From positions 2,997,001-3,061,000 of the forward strand of contig NZ_JAGGML010000001.1 of assembly GCF_017875275.1 (NCBI RefSeq): a stretch of 64,000 bases of DNA, given 5' to 3'. Source of the stretch: Xanthobacter flavus (GTDB taxonomy: Bacteria > Pseudomonadota > Alphaproteobacteria > Rhizobiales > Xanthobacteraceae). The position numbers and the translations under genes are program-made. Shown here piece after piece: positions 54,804-63,446 of the stretch (positions are counted from its first letter, which is position 1; each line of letters opens with the position of its first letter). The notes under the pieces are model-generated. The model saw only the letters and a program-made list of their open reading frames with translations, had not been told where the DNA came from and did not search any database.

Positions 54804-56654
54804 ATGTCTTCAAGGTCCGGTCCACTGTCCTCGCTTCCGGAAAAGCCCGCGCCCGCCTCGGCCACGCTGACGCCGGCGCTGATCCAGCCGCTCTCAACGC
54901 TTCGGCGGCGCCGTCTGTTCATGCTGGTCGCGAATTTGGCGACGGTGGCCCTCGTCCTCGCCGGGATGGTGGCGCTGGGCGCGCATGACGGTTTCTCTCT
55001 GGTGGATGGCCTCCTGCTGGTCTGCGCGCTCGCCATCACACCGTGGAATGCCATCGGCTTCTGGAATGCGGCTGTGGGTCTCTACCTCCTGCACGGCCGG
55101 CGCAGGGGCATAGAGGCGGCAGCGCCTTTCCTCGCGCCGCCGCTGCCCGAAGGCCCGATCACCTCCCGCACCGCCATCCTCCTGACCGTGCGTAACGAGG
55201 ACCCCGCCCGCGCGCTCAACCGGCTCAAGGCGGTGAAGGCGGACCTCGACCTCACCGGCCATGGCTCCGCCTTCGATTTCCACGTCCTCAGCGACACTTC
55301 GCGGCCCGACATCGCAATCGCCGAGGAAGCGCTGGTGGCGGCGTGGCGGGCGCAGGAGGGCTCTGCCCGCATCTTCTACCGCCGCCGAACGGACAATGCC
55401 GGCTTCAAGGCCGGCAACGTGCGCGCCTTCTGCGTCGACGCGGGCGAGCGTTACGACTTCATGCTGCCGCTCGACGCCGACAGCCTGATGGGCGCGGACA
55501 CCATCCTCTCCATGGTGCGGCTGATGATGGCCTATCCGCGCCTCGGCATCCTGCAGAGCCTCGTGGTGGGCCTGCCCTCGCAGAGCGCGTTCGGCCGCAT
55601 CTTCCAGTTCGGCATGCGCCACGGCATGCGCAGCTACACTTTGGGTGCGAGCTGGTGGGCGGGGGATTGCGGCCCGTTCTGGGGGCACAATGCGGTGATC
55701 CGCGTCGCCCCCTTCCGCGATGCCTGCCACCTGCCCGCGCTGCCCGGCGGCCCGCCCTTCGGCGGACCCGTGCTTTCGCACGATCAGGTGGAAGCGGTGC
55801 TCATGCGCCGCGCCGGATATGAGGTGCGCGTGCTGCCGGTGGAGAGCGAGAGCTATGAAGAGAACCCGCCGGCCGCCACCGATTTCGTCGGGCGCGACCT
55901 GCGCTGGTGCCTCGGCAATCTCCAGTATCTGCGCCTTCTCTCGGTGCCGGGTCTGGCGGCGAGCCTCCAGCCCATGAGCCGCTTCCAGCTGGTCTGGGCC
56001 ATCCTGATGTTCGTGACGGTGCCGGCCCATCCGGCGCTGCTGGCGCTCCTGCCTCTGGCGGCGGCGGAGGCGGGGCCGGCCTATCCGGTCGGCCTCGCGC
56101 TGGCGCTGTATGGGGGCATGATGGCGATGGCGCTCCTGCCCAAGCTCGCCGGCGTCGCGGATGTCCTGCTGACCACGGGCGGCGTCGCCCGCTATGGCGG
56201 CGCGCTGCGCTTTGCGGCGTCGGTCGCCGTGGAGCTGGTGTTCTCCTTCCTGCTCAGCGCCATCACCGCCATGGCGGTGACGCTGGAGATGCTCCGGCTG
56301 CTGCTCGGCCGGGTGCGGGCGTCGTGGGGGAAGAGGGTTATTTGGCGGGCGCAGGCGCGCGATGGCCACGGGGTGGACTTCGCCCATGCGGCGCTGGCCT
56401 TCTGGCCGCAGGCGCTGTTCGGTCTCGCGGTGCTCATCGCGCTCCTGGCGGTGCAGCCGGTGCTGGCGCTGTGGGCGGCGCCGGTTCTGGCGGGCTATGT
56501 GCTCGCCATTCCCTTCACCATGGCCACCGCTGACCCGCGTCTCGGCCAATTGTGCGTGCGTCTCGGCCTGTGCGCGGTGCCGGAGGAGTTCGCGCCGAGC
56601 CGGGTGCAGCTTCTGCTGGTGGGTGAGCGCTTTGAGGCCCGCCGGGCGGCCTGA
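54804..56654 (+). CDS. opgH: Osmoregulated periplasmic glucan glucosyltransferase OpgH
   Basis: The 616-residue membrane GT2 enzyme builds beta-1,2-linked glucan backbones from UDP-glucose. It has two N-terminal helices, a cytoplasmic domain with 'LLTVRNEDPARALNRL', the DxD in 'PLDADSLMGAD' (near 230), 'WWAGDCGPFWGHNAVIR', 'LSHDQVEAVLMRRAGYEVR' (in two parts) and the acceptor motif 'RDLRWCLGNLQYLR', then about five more helices. CAGGGAG precedes the ATG. OpgG, the usual partner, is not in this window. A terminator follows. Confidence 0.93.
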   Translation: MSSRSGPLSSLPEKPAPASATLTPALIQPLSTLRRRRLFMLVANLATVALVLAGMVALGAHDGFSLVDGLLLVCALAITPWNAIGFWNAAVGLYLLHGRRRGIEAAAPFLAPPLPEGPITSRTAILLTVRNEDPARALNRLKAVKADLDLTGHGSAFDFHVLSDTSRPDIAIAEEALVAAWRAQEGSARIFYRRRTDNAGFKAGNVRAFCVDAGERYDFMLPLDADSLMGADTILSMVRLMMAYPRLGILQSLVVGLPSQSAFGRIFQFGMRHGMRSYTLGASWWAGDCGPFWGHNAVIRVAPFRDACHLPALPGGPPFGGPVLSHDQVEAVLMRRAGYEVRVLPVESESYEENPPAATDFVGRDLRWCLGNLQYLRLLSVPGLAASLQPMSRFQLVWAILMFVTVPAHPALLALLPLAAAEAGPAYPVGLALALYGGMMAMALLPKLAGVADVLLTTGGVARYGGALRFAASVAVELVFSFLLSAITAMAVTLEMLRLLLGRVRASWGKRVIWRAQARDGHGVDFAHAALAFWPQALFGLAVLIALLAVQPVLALWAAPVLAGYVLAIPFTMATADPRLGQLCVRLGLCAVPEEFAPSRVQLLLVGERFEARRAA

Positions 56655-56670
56655 ACGGGCGCGCAAAAGA

Positions 56671-56698
56671 AAAGGCCGGGCGCGCGCGCCCGGCCTTT
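56671..56698. terminator. Bidirectional terminator between opgH and the glycine-rich gene
   Basis: AAAGGCCGGGCGC and GCGCCCGGCCTTT form a near-perfect 13-bp stem (56671-56698) with a tiny GC loop, flanked by A-rich and T-rich ends. It can serve both convergent genes. Confidence 0.88.
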
Positions 56699-56720
56699 CG
56701 TTCAAGTGCGATGGATGAGA

Positions 56721-59249
56721 TCAGCGCCGGCCGAAGCCGCCGCCAAATCCGCCACCAAATCCGCGACCGCCGCCACCCCAACCGCCGCCACCGCCGAAGC
56801 GGTCGCCGCCGCCGAAGCCGCCGAAGCCCCGGTCGAAGCCGCCGGAGCCGAAGCTGTCGCCGCGGCCATAGGCATCACCGCCGAAGCCGTCGCCGCCGTA
56901 GCTCGACACCCGCTGATTGCCATAGGAGCGGGCCTGTTCCTCGCGGTCGAGGCTCGATGTGTCGCGGCTGGTGTTCTGCCAGCCGGAGGTGGTGTGCTGG
57001 CTCCAGCTGCCATTGTCGTTGTGCTGGTAGACATTGCCGTCGTGGTCAACCGCCACGTGGCCATTGTCCCACGCCACCGCATTGCCGGTCTTGGCGTTGC
57101 CGGCGACGCCGCGGCTGTCGACGTTCACGTTGCCGTTCTTCTCCGTCACGCCGGTCTGGGAGGCGTGATAGGTGCCCGTGGTGGGATTGGCGCCGGCGGA
57201 TTCACGGCCGGCGGCGGCATTGCCCGTATAGGCGTTGCCCTCCACACCGGCGCGGCTTTCGCCACGCGCGCCGGTGGTGGGGTTGTAGCGGGCGTTCTCC
57301 CGGCCGGCGGCATAATTGCCGGAATAGGGATTGAACGCGGCGCCCGAGCGGCCGGCGAAATTGGTGCCGTTCGCCGTGGTGCCGCGCCAGTCGCGGCCCG
57401 ACCAGTCGGTGCCGTTCCAGGTGGTGCCCCACGCATGGTTCACCGTGGCCGCGCCGCCCCAGCGGCCGTAGAGGTTGGTCTGGTTCAGGTTGGTGTAGCC
57501 CCAGTGGCCGCCCCACGGTCCGTAAGGTCCATAGGGACCATAGGGATGCCAGTACGGCCCCCAATAGGGATACACCGCCGTGCCCCAGCCCCAGCCGGCG
57601 GCGAAGCCGAAGGCGAACCCGGTGTCGAGGCCCAGCGCGAAGCCGGCGCCGACGCCGTAGGTGACGGGGCACGAATACCAGTCCGTGAAGCCCACGTAGC
57701 CCACGCAATTGTAGCCGGTGCCGTAGACCACCGTGCCGCCCGGAGCGACCACGACGCCCATGTAGCCCGGGGTATAGCCCACCACCACGGCCTCCGGCGT
57801 GGCGCCGTAGATGCGCACGTAGGTGACATAGTGGACGGGCGAGGACACCGGGATGGTGTAGATCACGTCCGGCACCGCGTCGGCGACGCGCCAGGGGCCG
57901 GCGGGATCGACCGCCACGAACCACGCGCCGTTGTTCACCGCGTAGAAGCGGTCGGGCGCGAGGCGGATGACCGGCGTCGCGGTGTTCACGGCATAGGCGA
58001 GGGCGGTGCCGGAGATGGGCTCGAACTTCGGCGCGCCCTCATAGGCGACCTTGAGCTGCACATCCCGCTTCACCGTCGCCGTCTGCGGAATGGTCGCGGC
58101 GATGGCCGCTTCCTTGGCCTGCGGCGTGCCCGCCACCGAGACCAGCACGTTGGCCTTGGGATCGTTCGGAGAGATCTTGGAGAAGTCCTTGGGCAGCGCG
58201 TTGCTGGCCACGAAGGCCCACGGCCCCTTCAGGTCCGGCGCCTTGAACCAGCGGCCCGAGATGAGGACATAATAGGAATTGGAGGTGGTCTCCATGAACA
58301 CCGCGTGGTCGGCATTGTTCATGGTGAGCAGGTTGGTGCCCGCCACCGGGAGCATCTGCGGCTGGCCGTCGGTCTGGATCAGCTCGGAGGGCTTGGTGAC
58401 CGCGATGATGGCCGGGGCCGGGTTGATCGGCTTCTTGTCGTTGCTGAGCAGCGGATCGGCCGGGATCTCGGCGATGGCCGCCTTGCCCGCCGCCGCGAGG
58501 GCGTCGGAGACCTGGGGCGTGACGATCCAGGTGCCGCCGAGGTCCGGCGTCTCATACCAGTGGCCGGCGGCCTCCAGGTGATAGGTGCCGGCGTCATCCT
58601 TCAGCAGCAGGGGCTGGGTGTTGATGACCCGCTGGAAGCCGCTCACGCCCTTGATCGGCCGCAGCACCGGCTGGCCGGCGACGGGAACAAGCACGGTCGT
58701 GGTGGTGGCGAACAGGATTTGCGGCGGGGTGTTGTCCACCGGCTGGGCCTGAACCTTGGCCAGTTCCTGGTTCACCGCATAGCTCGCCTGGAGCTGGTCG
58801 AGCGGGATGGTCATGCCATCGGGCGGCAGGCGCGTCTGCAGGGCCGAGCGGATCTCGCTCGCCTTGGCCGGCTCGGTGGGCACCTGCACGTTATCGATGG
58901 TGAAGGTGGCGAAATGGACGAGGCCCGCCGGCTTGTCGATGGCGACGCGGGTCGAGAACTTCACCATGCCGTAGGTGGGCGCGCCGGTCTTGACGCCGAT
59001 GGCGACGGCGGCGCGGCCGGACATGGTGTCGCCGTTCCAGACGTCGATCTGCGGCTGATAGAGCTGGAGCACCTGGTTGTCGGGCAGATCGAAGACGCGC
59101 GGCCAGGTCGGCGGCGCGGTGGGCGTGGCCCCGGGCTGGGCCTGCGCCTGAGGTGTCGACTGGGGTTGCTGGGCGTCGGCCGTCGCGGGCCACAGCATCG
59201 CCGCTGCAACCAGCGCTGCAGCTGAGGCGCCGGTCCAAAGTCGCTTCAT
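56721..59249 (-). CDS. Large secreted protein with glycine-rich tail
   Basis: The 842-residue protein has a signal peptide ('MKRLWTGASAAALVAAAMLWPATADAQ', read in two parts). A conserved first 480 residues contains repeated 'HWYETPDLGGTW'/'RWFKAPDLKGPW' motifs. Next is an aromatic Gly/Tyr/Trp segment ('YPYWGPYWHPYGPYGPYGPW'), then Asn/Gly/Thr-rich 'NPTTG' repeats (640-720), and finally a Gly/Phe/Arg tail ('GGGWGGGGRGFGGGFGGGFGRR'). Related Bradyrhizobium proteins are often labelled carbohydrate-binding; that is not proven. It is probably an outer-surface protein. GGAGGGAGG precedes the ATG. Confidence 0.8.
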   Translation of the reverse strand: MKRLWTGASAAALVAAAMLWPATADAQQPQSTPQAQAQPGATPTAPPTWPRVFDLPDNQVLQLYQPQIDVWNGDTMSGRAAVAIGVKTGAPTYGMVKFSTRVAIDKPAGLVHFATFTIDNVQVPTEPAKASEIRSALQTRLPPDGMTIPLDQLQASYAVNQELAKVQAQPVDNTPPQILFATTTTVLVPVAGQPVLRPIKGVSGFQRVINTQPLLLKDDAGTYHLEAAGHWYETPDLGGTWIVTPQVSDALAAAGKAAIAEIPADPLLSNDKKPINPAPAIIAVTKPSELIQTDGQPQMLPVAGTNLLTMNNADHAVFMETTSNSYYVLISGRWFKAPDLKGPWAFVASNALPKDFSKISPNDPKANVLVSVAGTPQAKEAAIAATIPQTATVKRDVQLKVAYEGAPKFEPISGTALAYAVNTATPVIRLAPDRFYAVNNGAWFVAVDPAGPWRVADAVPDVIYTIPVSSPVHYVTYVRIYGATPEAVVVGYTPGYMGVVVAPGGTVVYGTGYNCVGYVGFTDWYSCPVTYGVGAGFALGLDTGFAFGFAAGWGWGTAVYPYWGPYWHPYGPYGPYGPWGGHWGYTNLNQTNLYGRWGGAATVNHAWGTTWNGTDWSGRDWRGTTANGTNFAGRSGAAFNPYSGNYAAGRENARYNPTTGARGESRAGVEGNAYTGNAAAGRESAGANPTTGTYHASQTGVTEKNGNVNVDSRGVAGNAKTGNAVAWDNGHVAVDHDGNVYQHNDNGSWSQHTTSGWQNTSRDTSSLDREEQARSYGNQRVSSYGGDGFGGDAYGRGDSFGSGGFDRGFGGFGGGDRFGGGGGWGGGGRGFGGGFGGGFGRR

Positions 59250-59380
59250 GAACTGCCTCCCTCCCCGAAACGCCGGGGCGGGGCACACCTAACATGTTCG
59301 CAGACCAACGTCAGCGTGACAGGCCAGCGCCATGCTCAAGACGCGTTGAACATGACGCAATGGAATGGCGCAGCTGGCGA

Positions 59381-59656
59381 TCAGCCCGCCCGGTCGCAGT
59401 TGCGCTGCCAGGAGAGGCGCGGTCCCTCCCAGGACAGGCTGACGCTCTTGCGCGCCGGGCAGGCGCGCGTCGCGGCTGACGTACCGTCGCGGTCCCAGTA
59501 GTCGCGCCACTGGTAGGCGGCCTTGGTCGCCGGCGCATCCGCATGCGCCATGGCCGGGGCATCGCCGGGGAAGGCGCGCACCAGATCCCCGCCGCCCCAG
59601 GCGGCGATGGCGATGAAGGTGGTGGCGGCAGCCGCGATCACGGAGGAGGTCTTCAT
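59381..59656 (-). CDS. Small secreted hypothetical protein
   Basis: The 91-residue protein has a signal peptide ('SSVIAAAATTFIAIAAWGG') and a mature part with 'AYQWRDYWDRDGTSAATRACPARKS' (two parts) and a second Cys at 'WQRNCDRAG'. The two Cys could pair. It lies 131 bp upstream, in direction, of the glycine-rich protein gene. No family is recognised. Confidence 0.6.
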   Translation of the reverse strand: MKTSSVIAAAATTFIAIAAWGGGDLVRAFPGDAPAMAHADAPATKAAYQWRDYWDRDGTSAATRACPARKSVSLSWEGPRLSWQRNCDRAG

Positions 59657-60055
59657 GGGTCAGGTCTCGGAGCAGGACGTCGCGTCGCCGGCTTAGAACG
59701 CCGGACGGCGGCGGGTCGTCCCCTCAATGGAGGATATTTCCTTCGCCTTGTACGACGCCGGGGCTGAACCCGTGCCGACAGGCGGGTTTACCCTTCGTTC
59801 ATCTTTTCGCGAGTGCGGTGGAAAATATTGCGATTGCGCACGCCAAAAAGGCGGTGGAGCATTTTTCCTATTGCTGATTGCAGACTTGATCTCCGCCTTG
59901 GGCAGGAGTTGGCTGAAGCTGCGCCGCGTTTGGGCGCTGGAGCCGGATCCGCCGGTTGCGATCGGACAGGCGGTGAATTCGGCCCTCGAACCTGAGACGG
60001 ATGCGTGCCGGTGCCCGGTCGCGACGGGCCGTGGCGCGCGGGGGGAGACCTTGGC
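59657..60055. other. Non-coding region upstream of aqpZ
   Basis: This 399-bp gap has more A and T than its surroundings (for example near 59818-59875) and a small CGCC-A5-GGCG hairpin around 59845. It must contain the aqpZ promoter. An open frame on the plus strand has no family features and crosses the AT-rich part. No riboswitch or sRNA was recognised. Confidence 0.5.
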
Positions 60056-60745
60056 ATGAACAAATATGTCGCCGAGTTCATCGGAACCGCGGTTCTTGTT
60101 CTCTTCGGCTGCGGCTCGGCCGTGCTCACCGGCTACGGCTCCGCGCCCATCGGGATGCTCGCCATCGCCTTTGCGTTCGGCCTGGCCGTGACCTCCATGG
60201 CCTACGGCATCGGCCATGTGTCCGGCTGCCACATCAATCCCGCCGTCACCATCGGCGTCTGGGCTGCGGGACGCATCCCCACCTCGGAAGTGCCCAAATA
60301 CTGGATCGCGCAGATCCTCGGCGGCATCGCCGGCGCCGCCATCCTGTTCATGATCGCCTCCGGCAAGCTCGCGGGCTTCGATGTCGCCACCGCCGGCCTC
60401 GGCCAGAACGGCTGGGGCGAGGGTTATATCGGCGGTTATGGTCTCGGCGCGGCGATCCTCGCCGAACTGGTGGGCACCTTCATCTTCCTCGTGGTGATCC
60501 TCGGCTCCACCTCCAAGGCGGGCATCACACAGGCGGCTGGCCTCGCCATCGGCCTGTCGCTGGTGATGATCCACATCGTCTTCATCCCCGTCACCGGCGT
60601 GTCGGTGAACCCGGCCCGCTCCATCGGTCCGGCGCTGTTCGCCGGCGGCAAGGCGATCTCCCAGCTGTGGCTGTTCATCGTGGTGCCGCTGGTGGGCGCC
60701 TATCTCGCTGGCCTTCTCTTCAAGCTGAAGGTGCTCGAGGACTGA
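60056..60745 (+). CDS. aqpZ: Aquaporin Z
   Basis: The 229-residue channel has six membrane helices and two half-helices with NPA motifs (61-63 in 'HINPAV' and 185-187 in 'VNPARS'). The ar/R filter is likely F41, H173, T180 and R188, a water-specific pattern. GGGGAGACC precedes the ATG. A strong terminator follows. It is convergent with katA. Confidence 0.96.
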   Translation: MNKYVAEFIGTAVLVLFGCGSAVLTGYGSAPIGMLAIAFAFGLAVTSMAYGIGHVSGCHINPAVTIGVWAAGRIPTSEVPKYWIAQILGGIAGAAILFMIASGKLAGFDVATAGLGQNGWGEGYIGGYGLGAAILAELVGTFIFLVVILGSTSKAGITQAAGLAIGLSLVMIHIVFIPVTGVSVNPARSIGPALFAGGKAISQLWLFIVVPLVGAYLAGLLFKLKVLED

Positions 60746-60765
60746 GCTCCCCATCTGGATGCATA

Positions 60766-60799
60766 AAAAGGGGGCGCGCCGGCAAGGCGCGCCCCCTTT
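60766..60799 (+). terminator. Terminator after aqpZ
   Basis: AAAGGGGGCGCGCC pairs with GGCGCGCCCCCTTT around a GGCAA loop (stem 14 bp), preceded by AAAA and followed by CC. It can also work in the katA direction. Confidence 0.9.
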
Positions 60800-60801
60800 C
60801 C

Positions 60802-60829
60802 GTTTGCCGGGTCAGGGCTCCCGGCAAAC
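60802..60829 (-). terminator. Hairpin after katA
   Basis: GTTTGCCGGG (60802-60811) and CCCGGCAAAC (60820-60829) form a perfect 10-bp stem with an 8-base loop, 17 bp past the katA stop. There is no T run, so it may act as a mRNA-stabilising hairpin while the adjacent structure terminates. Confidence 0.65.
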
Positions 60830-60846
60830 CCCCGCTCCGGGATGCC

Positions 60847-62352
60847 TCACTCGGCGGCGACGGGGCCGGACGGGTTCTTCTGCTGCTGCGCCGTTTCCGC
60901 CGCCTTGGCGCGGGTCTCGTGCTCCAGCGCCGCCTTCACGCCCGCCCCATACTCCGGGTGGACCTTGGTGAAGAGCGCGATCTGCCGGTCCGCGATCTCC
61001 TGCGGAATGCCGTACATGCCGGCCGCGAGGTTGCTGAAGAGCCGCTGGCGCTGGCCGGCGTCGAACAGCTCGAACAGTGCGCGCGGCTGGGAGAAGTCGT
61101 CATTGCCGATGCGGTGGCTGTAGCGCTCCGCGTCGCCGGAGATCGCCAGCGGCGGCTCGGCATACTTGGCATCCTCGGCGGCGCCGTTGAACGAATTGGG
61201 CTCGTAATAGGCGTCGGTGTTCCCGGTCATCTGCGGGAAGAACCGCATGGCGCCGTCCTTGTGATAGTGGTGCACCGGGCACTTGGCGGCGTTCACCGGC
61301 AGGTGCTCGTAATGCGTGCCCAGGCGATAGCGGTGGGCGTCGGCGTAGGAGAAGATGCGGGCCTGCAGCATCTTGTCCGGCGAGAAGGAAATGCCGGGCA
61401 CGATGTTGGACGGCGAGAAGGCCGCCTGCTCGATCTCGTTGAAATAATTCTCCGGATTGCGGTTCAGCTCCATCACGCCGATGTCGATGGGCGGATACTC
61501 GCCGTGCGGCCACACCTTGGTGAGGTCGAAGGGATTGTAGGAGGTCTTCTCCGCATCCAGCTCCGGCATCACCTGCACCTGCACCTTCCACTTGGGGAAT
61601 TCGCCGCGCTCGATGGCGCTGAACAGATCCTCCTGCGTGGATTCGCGGGTGCGGCCGACCACCTCGGTGGCCTCGCCATTGGTCCAGTGCTTGTGGCCCT
61701 GCAGGGTCTTGAAGTGGAACTTCACCCAGAAGCGCTCGCCGGCCTCGTTGAGGAAGGAATAGGTGTGCGAGCCGTAGCCGTTCATGTTGCGCACGCCCAC
61801 GGGCAGGCCGCGGTCGGAGAACAGGATCGTCACCTGATGCAGGCTCTCCGGCGAGAGGGACCAGAAGTCCCACATGGCGGTGGGCGAGCGCAGGTTGGTC
61901 TTGGGGTGGCGCTTCTGGGTGTGGATGAAGTCCGGGAACTTGTAGGGGTCGCGGACGAAGAACACCGGCGTGTTGTTGCCCACGAGGTCCCAGTTGCCCT
62001 CGGGTGTGTAGAACTTCAGCGCGAAGCCGCGCACGTCGCGCTCGGCGTCCGCCGCGCCGAGTTCGCCGGCCACCGTGGAGAAGCGGGCGATCATGGGCGT
62101 CTGCGCGCCGGGCTGGAGCGCCTTGGCCTTGGTGTATTTCGAGATGTCGCCGGTGATGGTGAGGGTGCCGTGGGCGCCCCAGCCCTTGGCGTGGACCACG
62201 CGCTCGGGAATGCGCTCGCGGTTCTGGTGCGCCAGCTTCTCGATGAGCTGGTAATCCTGCATCAGCACCGGGCCGCGCGGGCCGGCGGTGAGGGAATTCT
62301 GGTTGTCGGCGATGGGATTGCCGGCCGTGGTGGTGAGGGTGGGTCGCGTCAT
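60847..62352 (-). CDS. katA: Heme catalase (clade 3 small-subunit type)
   Basis: The 501-residue catalase breaks hydrogen peroxide to water and oxygen. The catalytic His is H54 in '[12 protein letters not shown]', the distal Asn is in '[11 protein letters not shown]' (about 127), and the proximal Tyr lies in '[14 protein letters not shown]' near 335. Length fits the small-subunit group. AGGGAG precedes the ATG. It is divergent from oxyR with a palindrome between, so peroxide induction by OxyR is likely. Confidence 0.96.
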   Translation of the reverse strand: MTRPTLTTTAGNPIADNQNSLTAGPRGPVLMQDYQLIEKLAHQNRERIPERVVHAKGWGAHGTLTITGDISKYTKAKALQPGAQTPMIARFSTVAGELGAADAERDVRGFALKFYTPEGNWDLVGNNTPVFFVRDPYKFPDFIHTQKRHPKTNLRSPTAMWDFWSLSPESLHQVTILFSDRGLPVGVRNMNGYGSHTYSFLNEAGERFWVKFHFKTLQGHKHWTNGEATEVVGRTRESTQEDLFSAIERGEFPKWKVQVQVMPELDAEKTSYNPFDLTKVWPHGEYPPIDIGVMELNRNPENYFNEIEQAAFSPSNIVPGISFSPDKMLQARIFSYADAHRYRLGTHYEHLPVNAAKCPVHHYHKDGAMRFFPQMTGNTDAYYEPNSFNGAAEDAKYAEPPLAISGDAERYSHRIGNDDFSQPRALFELFDAGQRQRLFSNLAAGMYGIPQEIADRQIALFTKVHPEYGAGVKAALEHETRAKAAETAQQQKNPSGPVAAE

Positions 62353-62456
62353 GAAGGGCTCCCTGCTTGGACCTGCGCCGTGACGGCTGCGGATCAACCG
62401 GGGCGCAGCATGGCCGTCAGTTGGAATAAGGACAAATCAGATTGCATTGAATTTTT

Positions 62457-62473
62457 GATAAGATAAACTTATC
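62457..62473. promoter_or_regulatory. Putative OxyR box between katA and oxyR
   Basis: GATAAG and CTTATC flank ATAAA. The 15-mer inside fits the start and end of the OxyR half-site pattern (ATA...TAT). The box ends 3 bp before the oxyR GTG, so OxyR bound here would cover its own start, while katA begins about 105 bp away. Only one half-site is obvious. Confidence 0.65.
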
Positions 62474-62475
62474 GC

Positions 62476-63405
62476 GTGCTCTCCACCCGTCAGCTTCGCT
62501 ACTTCGATGCCCTTGCTCGCCACCGCCATTTCGGCCGTGCGGCGGAGGAGTGCGCCGTGACCCAGCCGGCCCTCTCCATGCAGATCCGCGAGATGGAGGA
62601 GGCCCTCGGCGTGCGCCTCGTGGAGCGGGGGCGGAGCGGGGTGCGCCTGACGCCGGTGGGGGAGGAGGCCGCCTCCCGCGCCCGGGGCGTGCTCGCGGCC
62701 CTCGCCGACATGGAGCGCACCATCCGCGACCGGGGGCGGCTGCTGGAAGGGCGGATGCGTCTCGGCGTCATCCCCTCCATCGCGCCCTATCTTCTGCCCC
62801 GCCTGCTGCCGGAAATGGCGGGGCGCTGGCCCGGCGTGGAGATCGCGCTGCGGGAGAGCCAGACCGAGCAACTGGTGAACGATCTCGCCCATGGCGATCT
62901 CGACCTCGTCATCCTCTCCTTGCCGGTGGAGCATCCGGCGCTGGAGACGATGGCGCTGTTCGACGACCCGTTTCTTCTCGCCGTTCCCGAGGCTTCGCCG
63001 GACTTCCCGGGCGAGACCGCGGTGCCCGAGGACATCCTCGCCGCCGATCTCCTGCTCCTGGAGGACGGCCACTGCTTCCGCGACCAGGCGCTGAACGTCT
63101 GCCGCAAGGTGGATGCCCGCCAGCTGCGGCGCTTCGGCGCCTCCAGCCTGTCGACGCTGGCCCAGCTGGTCGCCAACGGGCAGGGCGTGACGCTGCTGCC
63201 GCAGATGTTCGTCGCCTCCGAAGGCGGGAGCATCCCGCGCGTGCGGCTGCTGCGCTTTCCCCATCCCGCGCCGTCGCGCACCATCGGCCTCGTCTGGCGG
63301 CGGACTTTACCGTTCCGGGACGACGTGGCGCAGGTCGCCGCCATGGTTCGGGCCTGCCGTCCGGCTGTGCAAGACGGCGAAGACCGGCGCTCTGCCTTGC
63401 TTTGA
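62476..63405 (+). CDS. oxyR: Peroxide sensor OxyR
   Basis: The 309-residue LysR-type regulator starts with 'RQLRYFDALARHRHFGRAAE' and keeps the redox pair of OxyR: C200 and C209 in 'DGHCFRDQALNVC', with the spacing of E. coli C199/C208. Peroxide would form a disulfide and activate katA. A GTG start is used; there is no purine-rich ribosome site because a palindrome (62457-62473) ends 3 bp before. It is divergent from katA. Confidence 0.95.
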   Translation: MLSTRQLRYFDALARHRHFGRAAEECAVTQPALSMQIREMEEALGVRLVERGRSGVRLTPVGEEAASRARGVLAALADMERTIRDRGRLLEGRMRLGVIPSIAPYLLPRLLPEMAGRWPGVEIALRESQTEQLVNDLAHGDLDLVILSLPVEHPALETMALFDDPFLLAVPEASPDFPGETAVPEDILAADLLLLEDGHCFRDQALNVCRKVDARQLRRFGASSLSTLAQLVANGQGVTLLPQMFVASEGGSIPRVRLLRFPHPAPSRTIGLVWRRTLPFRDDVAQVAAMVRACRPAVQDGEDRRSALL

Positions 63406-63446
63406 CCCGCGTTCGCGGCTAAGCCCCGCCCAAAGACGGGGATCCT

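Noticed and set aside
59727-60059. Possible small gene upstream of aqpZ
   Set aside because: It lies in an AT-rich non-coding gap, has no ribosome site, signal or known motif, and overlaps the aqpZ start.
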